Below, piece after piece: positions 58,698 through 64,000 of a stretch of DNA of 64,000 nucleotides (position 1 is its first letter; the number at the start of each line of letters is the position of its first letter). The stretch covers positions 1 to 64,000 of the forward strand of contig NZ_JAUOPN010000016.1 in the NCBI RefSeq assembly GCF_030547005.1, read 5' to 3'. Source of the stretch: Maribacter sp. 1_MG-2023. Lineage in GTDB: Bacteria > Bacteroidota > Bacteroidia > Flavobacteriales > Flavobacteriaceae. A program made the translations under genes and the position numbers. The notes below the pieces were generated by a model, which made no database searches, was not told the DNA's origin, and saw only the letters and a program-made list of their open reading frames with translations.

Positions 58698-59714
58698 ATG
58701 AAATTTACAGCAGGTCAGATTGCAGGTATCTTAGAAGGAGAAGTGCATGGAAATCCAGAAATAGCCGTACATAAACTTGCTAAAATCGAGGAAGGCGAAG
58801 AAGGCTCCCTTACTTTTTTAGCTAATCCTAAATATACTTCATTCATTTACAAGACAAAGGCATCGGTAACGATAGTCAATAAGAGTTTTGTTCCAGAACA
58901 AGATTTATTTACCACTTTAATAAAGGTTGAAGATGCGTATAAATCGTTTTCTAAATTACTAGAGTACTATAACCAAGTTAAAAACAATAAGGTAGGCATT
59001 GAAGAACCGATTTTTAAGTCGGATACTGCAACCTATGGTGCCGATGTTTACATTGGTGCTTTTGCCTATTTAGGAAATAACGTAACCTTAGGCGATAATG
59101 TTAAAGTATACCCTAATGTTTACATTGGTGATAATGTGAAAATTGGTGATAACGTAATACTTTTTGCAGGCGCTAAAGTTTATTCAGAAACCATTATCGG
59201 TAATAATTGTGTTGTAAATAGTGGTTCTGTTCTTGGTGCTGATGGATTTGGTTTCGCACCAAATGAAGATGGTGAGTTTGTGAAAGTACCACAAACCGGT
59301 AATGTTATTTTAGAAGATAATGTTGATATAGGTGCTGGTACTACAATTGACAGGGCTACTTTAGGTTCTACAATTTTAAGAAGAGGAGTGAAGCTAGACA
59401 ATCAAATACAGATTGCACATAACGTTGAAATTGGCGAACATACGGTTATAGCGGCACAAACGGGTATTGCGGGTTCTACAAAAATAGGCAAGCATTGTAT
59501 GATTGGTGGGCAAGTAGGTATCGTTGGTCATATCGTTATTGGTGACAATGTAAAAATACAGGCACAATCGGGTATAGGAAGAAATGTTAAGGATAATGAA
59601 GTGCTACAAGGGTCACCCGCATTAAACTACGGTGATTATAACAAATCATATGTTCATTTTAAGAATTTACCGAGAATAATTAGTAGAATCGACACCTTAG
59701 AAAAGAAAGATTGA
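58698..59714 (+). CDS. lpxD: UDP-3-O-(3-hydroxyacyl)glucosamine N-acyltransferase
   Basis: Third step of lipid A synthesis: transfer of a hydroxyacyl chain to the free amine. N-terminal uridine-binding domain (1-100, LTFLANPKYTSFIY), then about nine left-handed beta-helix coils (GDNVKIGDNVI, LGADGFGFAPNEDGEFVKVPQTGNV) with the catalytic histidine in QIAHNVEIGEH. At 338 residues it is the standard length. Its stop overlaps the start region of lpxC/fabZ. First of the operon lpxD, lpxC/fabZ, lpxA, efp, lpxD2. Confidence 0.95.
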   Translation: MKFTAGQIAGILEGEVHGNPEIAVHKLAKIEEGEEGSLTFLANPKYTSFIYKTKASVTIVNKSFVPEQDLFTTLIKVEDAYKSFSKLLEYYNQVKNNKVGIEEPIFKSDTATYGADVYIGAFAYLGNNVTLGDNVKVYPNVYIGDNVKIGDNVILFAGAKVYSETIIGNNCVVNSGSVLGADGFGFAPNEDGEFVKVPQTGNVILEDNVDIGAGTTIDRATLGSTILRRGVKLDNQIQIAHNVEIGEHTVIAAQTGIAGSTKIGKHCMIGGQVGIVGHIVIGDNVKIQAQSGIGRNVKDNEVLQGSPALNYGDYNKSYVHFKNLPRIISRIDTLEKKD

Positions 59715-59716
59715 CG

Positions 59717-61117
59717 ATGAGTACAACAAACAGCAAACAAAGAACAATTAGTAAAGAAGTAAGCCTAACGGGAGTTGGTTTACATACTGGAAGCAATGTT
59801 ACCATTAAATTTTTACCTGCAGATGAAAACCACGGTTATGCATTTAAAAGGGTAGATTTAGAAGGAGAACCAATTATACCAGCTGATGCTAACCTAGTTA
59901 TAAACACGCAAAGAGGCACTAATTTAGAAAAAAATGGTGTAAAAATTCAAACTTCAGAGCATGTTTTGGCTGCTTTGGTGGGTCTTGAAATAGATAATGT
60001 ACTTATAGAACTGAATGCTGCAGAGCCACCAATTATGGATGGTTCTTCTAAATTCTTTGTAGAAGTTTTAGAGAATGCCGGTATTGTTGAGCAACAAGCT
60101 GAGCGTGAAGAGTATATTGTTAAAGATGTAATTTCTTTTAAGGATGAAAAGACGGGTAGTGAAATAACAATTATACCATCAGATGAATATCAATTGATGA
60201 CGATGGTTGATTTTGGAACTAAAGTTTTAGGAACCCAAAACGCTACCTTAGAAAAGCTTTCTGATTTCAAATCTGAAATTTCAAATGCCCGTACATTTAG
60301 CTTTCTACATGAGTTGGAAATGCTTTTGGAAAACGGACTAATAAAAGGTGGTGATTTAAATAATGCTATCGTTTATGTAGATAAAGAAATTTCTCAGGCT
60401 ACCATGACGAAATTAGAGAAGGCTTTTGATAAAAAGAAGCTTTCTGTAAAAGCTAATGGTATTTTAGATAATCTGACATTGCACCAGCCTAACGAGGCAG
60501 CAAGACATAAGTTATTGGATGTTATTGGTGATTTAGCATTAATTGGTACACGTATACGAGGTAAGATAATAGCTAACAAGCCTGGTCATTATGTAAACAA
60601 TCAATTTGCGAAGAAGCTTTCACAAATCATCAAATTAGAAAAACGAAATAAAGTTCCTAAGTACGACTTAAGCTTACCTCCTTTAATGGATATCCATAAG
60701 ATAATGGATATGCTACCTCACAGACCTCCTTTCTTATTAATAGATCGTATAATCGAGCTATCAGAAACGCATGTTGTGGGTATGAAAAATGTAACGATGA
60801 ACGAACCTTTCTTCGTTGGTCACTTTCCAGGAGCTCCTGTAATGCCAGGTGTTCTTCAAGTAGAAGCTATGGCGCAAACAGGTGGTATTTTAGTTTTAAG
60901 TACTGTACCGGACCCAGAAAATTATTTGACTTTATTTATGAAAATAGATAAAGTGAAATTTAAAAGGCAAGTATTGCCAGGCGATACATTAATATTTCAC
61001 TGTAGTTTAATTACACCGATTAGAAGAGGTATTTGTCATATGCAAGCTTATGCATATGCAAATGACAAATTAGTAAGTGAAGCTGAATTAATGGCGCAAA
61101 TAGTTAAAAGAACATAG
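59717..61117 (+). CDS. lpxC/fabZ: Fused LpxC deacetylase and FabZ dehydratase
   Basis: A two-domain envelope enzyme. Residues 1-300 are LpxC, the zinc deacetylase that commits UDP-acyl-GlcNAc to lipid A (zinc site H82 in SEHVLAAL, H and D in RHKLLDVIGDLAL). Residues about 315-466 are FabZ, the beta-hydroxyacyl-ACP dehydratase (H335 in LPHRPPFLLIDRI, E383 in LQVEAMAQTGG). The fusion is the rule in Bacteroidota and links fatty acid supply to lipid A. The frame is open to a TTG at 59711, but the ATG at 59717 is preferred. It overlaps the preceding lpxD only through that alternative; the lpxD stop is at 59712-59714. Confidence 0.95.
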   Translation: MSTTNSKQRTISKEVSLTGVGLHTGSNVTIKFLPADENHGYAFKRVDLEGEPIIPADANLVINTQRGTNLEKNGVKIQTSEHVLAALVGLEIDNVLIELNAAEPPIMDGSSKFFVEVLENAGIVEQQAEREEYIVKDVISFKDEKTGSEITIIPSDEYQLMTMVDFGTKVLGTQNATLEKLSDFKSEISNARTFSFLHELEMLLENGLIKGGDLNNAIVYVDKEISQATMTKLEKAFDKKKLSVKANGILDNLTLHQPNEAARHKLLDVIGDLALIGTRIRGKIIANKPGHYVNNQFAKKLSQIIKLEKRNKVPKYDLSLPPLMDIHKIMDMLPHRPPFLLIDRIIELSETHVVGMKNVTMNEPFFVGHFPGAPVMPGVLQVEAMAQTGGILVLSTVPDPENYLTLFMKIDKVKFKRQVLPGDTLIFHCSLITPIRRGICHMQAYAYANDKLVSEAELMAQIVKRT

Positions 61118-61118
61118 A

Positions 61119-61904
61119 ATGAATCAACCTTTAGCCTATATACATCCGGGAGCTAAAATTGCTAAAAACGTAGTAGTTGAACCGTTTACAACTATCCATA
61201 ATAACGTCATCATTGGTGATGGTACATGGATCGGGTCTAATGTGACCATTATGGAAGGTGCTCGTATTGGTAAAAATTGTAATATTTTTCCTGGTGCAGT
61301 AATATCTGCTTCCCCACAAGATTTAAAATACGATGGTGAAGAGACTACCGTTGTAATTGGTGATAATACCACTATTAGAGAATGTGCTACCATACATAAA
61401 GGTACCTCTGATCGTATGAAAACCGTTATTGGTAAGAACTGTCTAATAATGGCATACTGCCATGTTGCACATGATTGCTTAGTAGGAGATAATTGTATTT
61501 TTTCAAATAACTCTACATTAGCAGGTCACGTTACTATTGGTGATAACGTAATATTAGCTGGTTTGGTAGCTGTACATCAATTTGTGTCGGTTGGTCAACA
61601 TGCTTTTGTAACGGGAGGTTCCTTGGTAAGAAAAGATGTTCCGCCTTATGTGAAAGCAGCAAGAGAGCCTTTATCTTATGTGGGAATCAATTCTGTGGGA
61701 TTAAGAAGAAGAGGATTTGTATCTGATAAAATTAGAGAAATTCAGAATATCTACAGAATTCTATACCAAAAGAACTATAACAACACTCAAGCTGTGCAAA
61801 TAATTGAAGCAGAGATGGAAGCAACACCTGAACGTGACGAGATTTTGCAATTTATTCGTGATTCTCAACGTGGAATCATGAAAGGTTATTTCAGCAATAA
61901 TTAA
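61119..61904 (+). CDS. lpxA: UDP-N-acetylglucosamine O-acyltransferase
   Basis: First lipid A enzyme: acylates the 3-OH of UDP-GlcNAc from acyl-ACP. 261 residues, beta-helix repeats (IGDGTWIGSNVTIMEGARIGKN), the catalytic histidine in ANCHVAHDC-like AYCHVAHDCLVGDNCIFSNN and AGHVTIGDNVILAGLVAVHQFVSVG, then a C-terminal helical domain with RRRGFVSDKIREIQNIYRILY. It starts one base after the lpxC/fabZ stop codon. Confidence 0.95.
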   Translation: MNQPLAYIHPGAKIAKNVVVEPFTTIHNNVIIGDGTWIGSNVTIMEGARIGKNCNIFPGAVISASPQDLKYDGEETTVVIGDNTTIRECATIHKGTSDRMKTVIGKNCLIMAYCHVAHDCLVGDNCIFSNNSTLAGHVTIGDNVILAGLVAVHQFVSVGQHAFVTGGSLVRKDVPPYVKAAREPLSYVGINSVGLRRRGFVSDKIREIQNIYRILYQKNYNNTQAVQIIEAEMEATPERDEILQFIRDSQRGIMKGYFSNN

Positions 61905-61949
61905 AGAATTACTTTAAACTTAAGTTAACAATATTAATACACATTACGA

Positions 61950-62516
61950 ATGGCATCTACATCAGATATACGAAAAGGACTTTGCATAAGATATAATAAC
62001 GATATCTATAAGATTATTGAATTTTTACACGTAAAACCGGGTAAAGGTCCTGCTTTTGTTCGTACCAAATTAAAAAGTGTTACGTCTGGTAAAGTATTGG
62101 ACAATACTTTTTCAGCTGGTCATAAAATAGAAGATGTACGTGTAGAAACACGTTCTTATCAATATCTATATCCAGAAGGTGAAACATATCACTTTATGAA
62201 CACAGATGATTACAACCAAATTACATTGCAAGAGAGTTCTCTTGATGCACCGGGACTATTAAAAGAAGGTGAAGTGGTTAAAATTATGTTCAATACAGAA
62301 GATAGTATGCCTTTATCTGTAGAAATGCCTGCAAGTGTAGTTTTAGAAATTACATATACTGAACCTGGTGTTAAAGGAAATACAGCTACTAATGCTACTA
62401 AGCCTGCTACAGTTGAGACAGGTGCAGAGGTGAATGTTCCGTTATTCATTAACGAAGGTGATAAAGTTAAGATAGATACTTCTTCAGGTTCTTATATGGA
62501 ACGTGTAAAAGAATAG
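61950..62516 (+). CDS. efp: Elongation factor P
   Basis: Helps ribosomes through polyproline stretches. 188 residues in three beta-domains: KOW-like (1-65, IIEFLHVKPGKGPAFVRTKLK), OB (66-128) and the C-terminal OB with VNVPLFINEGDKVKIDTSSGSYMERVKE. The position normally modified in other bacteria is K32 in KPGKG. Lies 45 bases after lpxA and 33 before the second lpxD-like gene. Confidence 0.97.
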   Translation: MASTSDIRKGLCIRYNNDIYKIIEFLHVKPGKGPAFVRTKLKSVTSGKVLDNTFSAGHKIEDVRVETRSYQYLYPEGETYHFMNTDDYNQITLQESSLDAPGLLKEGEVVKIMFNTEDSMPLSVEMPASVVLEITYTEPGVKGNTATNATKPATVETGAEVNVPLFINEGDKVKIDTSSGSYMERVKE

Positions 62517-62549
62517 AATATATTAATTAATTAGAATTAAGCGAATTAA

Positions 62550-63485
62550 TTGAAATTTCCGACTACTTTTTCATTAAAACAGATTGCAGAAATTATATCT
62601 AGCGAATATGTTGGGCATGATGATTTTCCGGTTTTAGGCATGAATGAAATTCATGTTGTAGTAAACGGAGATATTGTCTTTGTAGATCATCCAAAGTACT
62701 ATGATAAAGCTTTAGAGTCTAAGGCTAGTGTTATTTTAATTAATAAAAAGGTAGACTGCCCTAAAGGCAAAGCATTGTTGATTTCAGATGATCCCTTTAG
62801 AGATTTTAATAAACTAACAACATTCTTTCAACCCTTTGTACCAAGTAGTCAGACAATTGCTGCTACAGCGAAGATTGGTAAAGACACTGTTATTCAACCC
62901 AATACCTTTATAGGTAATAATGTAGAGATAGGTGATAATTGCCTTATTCATTCAAACGTTACTATTTATGATAATTGTATTGTAGGTAATAATGTTACCA
63001 TACATGCAGGTAGTGTTTTAGGTGCTGATGCATTTTATTATAAAAAACGACCTGAAGGTTTTGATAAGCTAATATCTGGCGGAAGAGTTGTTTTGAAAGA
63101 CAATGTAGATATTGGGGCTCTTTGTACAATAGATAGAGGTGTAACTGGTGATACAACCATAGGATTTGGCACCAAGCTAGATAATCAAGTTCATGTGGGT
63201 CATGATACTGTAATAGGTGAGAAGTGTTTAATTGCTTCGCAAACCGGTATAGCAGGTTGTGTAATTATCGAAGATGAAGTTACGATTTGGGGACAAGTGG
63301 GAACCAATAGTGGAATAACAATTGGTGCAAAAGCGGTAATAATGGGTCAAACCGGAGTTACAAAATCAGTGAAAGGTGGTAAGAGTTATTTCGGTACTCC
63401 CATCGAAGAATCACGTGAAAAGTTGAAACAATTGGCATATATCAAGAAGATTCCTGAAATAATTAAAAAAATGGATAAGAAATAA
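62550..63485 (+). CDS. Second LpxD-like acyltransferase
   Basis: A 311-residue paralogue of LpxD with the same order: uridine-binding-like N-terminus (IVFVDHPKYYDKALESKASVILINK), then beta-helix repeats (IGNNVEIGDNCLIHSNVTIYDNCIVGNNVTIHAGSVLGADAFYYKKRPEG) and the histidine in QVHVGHDTVIGE. The start is TTG at 62550; the next ATG (about residue 31) would lose the front of the N-terminal domain. Role beside the true lpxD is unknown; a different acyl chain or sugar nucleotide substrate is possible. Confidence 0.82.
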   Translation: MKFPTTFSLKQIAEIISSEYVGHDDFPVLGMNEIHVVVNGDIVFVDHPKYYDKALESKASVILINKKVDCPKGKALLISDDPFRDFNKLTTFFQPFVPSSQTIAATAKIGKDTVIQPNTFIGNNVEIGDNCLIHSNVTIYDNCIVGNNVTIHAGSVLGADAFYYKKRPEGFDKLISGGRVVLKDNVDIGALCTIDRGVTGDTTIGFGTKLDNQVHVGHDTVIGEKCLIASQTGIAGCVIIEDEVTIWGQVGTNSGITIGAKAVIMGQTGVTKSVKGGKSYFGTPIEESREKLKQLAYIKKIPEIIKKMDKK

Positions 63486-63519
63486 GGGTGTAAATGCTAT
63501 AAAAGTCATTAACAACTTA

Positions 63520-63527
63520 TATTTTTG
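63520..63527 (+). promoter_or_regulatory. -7 element for sucD
   Basis: Perfect TATTTTTG, 28 bases before the ATG at 63556. No clear -33 element. Confidence 0.4.
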
Positions 63528-63555
63528 TTCTAATCAAAAATAAAACTACAGTAGT

Positions 63556-64000
63556 ATGAGCGTATTAGTAAATAAGGATTCAAAAATAATCGTACAAGGT
63601 TTCACTGGTAGTGAAGGTACTTTCCATGCCGGACAGATGATTGAGTACGGTACTAATATCGTAGGTGGTGTTACTCCCGGTAAAGGAGGACAAGAGCATT
63701 TAGGAAAACCTGTATTCAACACGGTTTCTGAAGCTGTTGAGAAAGTAGGTGCAGATACTACTATCATATTTGTTCCACCAGCTTTTGCTGCAGATGCCAT
63801 TATGGAAGCTGCCGAAGCAGGTATTAAAGTTATTATTACAATTACAGAAGGTATTCCTGTTGCCGATATGGTTAAGGTTGCCAACTATATTAAAAATAGA
63901 GATTGTCGTTTAATCGGCCCTAACTGTCCTGGTGTTATTACTCCGGGTGAAGCTAAAGTTGGTATTATGCCAGGTTTCGTTTTCAAAGAAGGTAATGTTG
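63556..64000 (+). CDS. sucD: Succinyl-CoA ligase alpha subunit, cut by the window end
   Basis: The first 148 residues of the ADP- or GDP-forming enzyme of the citric acid cycle. [84 protein letters not shown] and [22 protein letters not shown] give the CoA-binding Rossmann domain. The ATG at 63556 is the standard start. The gene continues past 64000; the catalytic histidine lies outside the window. Confidence 0.95.
   Translation, partial: MSVLVNKDSKIIVQGFTGSEGTFHAGQMIEYGTNIVGGVTPGKGGQEHLGKPVFNTVSEAVEKVGADTTIIFVPPAFAADAIMEAAEAGIKVIITITEGIPVADMVKVANYIKNRDCRLIGPNCPGVITPGEAKVGIMPGFVFKEGNV

Overview
The window comes from a low-GC member of the Bacteroidota, most likely a marine Flavobacteriaceae genus related to Maribacter, Zobellia or Cellulophaga; the genus is an inference. 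The evidence is promoters of the TTG-N18-20-TAnnTTTG type, start codons almost without Shine-Dalgarno sequences, a SusC-like TonB receptor run by an anti-sigma/ECF sigma pair, the type IX secretion regulator PorX, a fused LpxC/FabZ, a bacillithiol deacetylase, and lipoproteins with acidic residues after the lipobox cysteine. It is ordinary chromosome: no integrase, transposase, CRISPR array or phage gene is visible.

Layout. 0.1-8.1 kb: a PEGA/trypsin-like lipoprotein whose second codon is a stop, a transsulfuration-type PLP enzyme with bshB1, and two tandem TPR sensor histidine kinases. 8.2-13.4 kb: tRNA-His, then exported hydrolases (M28 peptidase, SGNH esterase, S10 carboxypeptidase) and small membrane proteins. 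13.5-18.4 kb: a Tat-exported Gfo/Idh/MocA oxidoreductase, a lipoprotein with a collagen-like stalk, and an imelysin-like/di-heme peroxidase fusion. 18.4-23.4 kb: a TIGR02757 protein, a CPBP protease and a LolD-like ATPase on the minus strand, then folE and a sulfite-oxidase/cytochrome c pair. 23.4-27.7 kb: a TonB receptor cassette of probable metal-uptake type plus two small family proteins. 27.7-32.2 kb: a DUF937 protein, serA- and serC-type serine genes, a LuxC-type acyl-CoA reductase and a divergent ferredoxin. 32.4-37.1 kb: ECF sigma, FecR and TonB receptor. 37.3-45.9 kb: ychF, CbpM/CbpA-type chaperones, topoisomerase IV subunits, mscL and a sterol-desaturase-family protein. 46.3-54.9 kb: a helix-turn-helix regulator divergent from an M14 peptidase, an Lrp regulator, DinB, aroB, proline dehydrogenase and alanine dehydrogenase. 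55.0-64.0 kb: an overlooked 43-residue secreted peptide gene, tsaE, porX, an HD phosphohydrolase, the lipid A run lpxD-lpxC/fabZ-lpxA-efp-lpxD2, and the start of sucD.

The genes work together as small modules: serine synthesis (serC, serA), a trans-envelope signalling relay (sigma, FecR, receptor), envelope assembly (lpx genes), chromosome decatenation (parE, parC) and possible periplasmic redox units. I found no convincing wholly new multi-gene system. The observations most worth checking are regulatory or small: an 18-bp perfect palindrome before the M14 peptidase gene whose half-site recurs over the start of the neighbouring regulator gene; the 43-codon gene at 55.1 kb with its own promoter element and terminator; the codon-2 stop at 108; a dyad abutting the ECF sigma start codon; and dyads in the promoter of the collagen-stalk lipoprotein.
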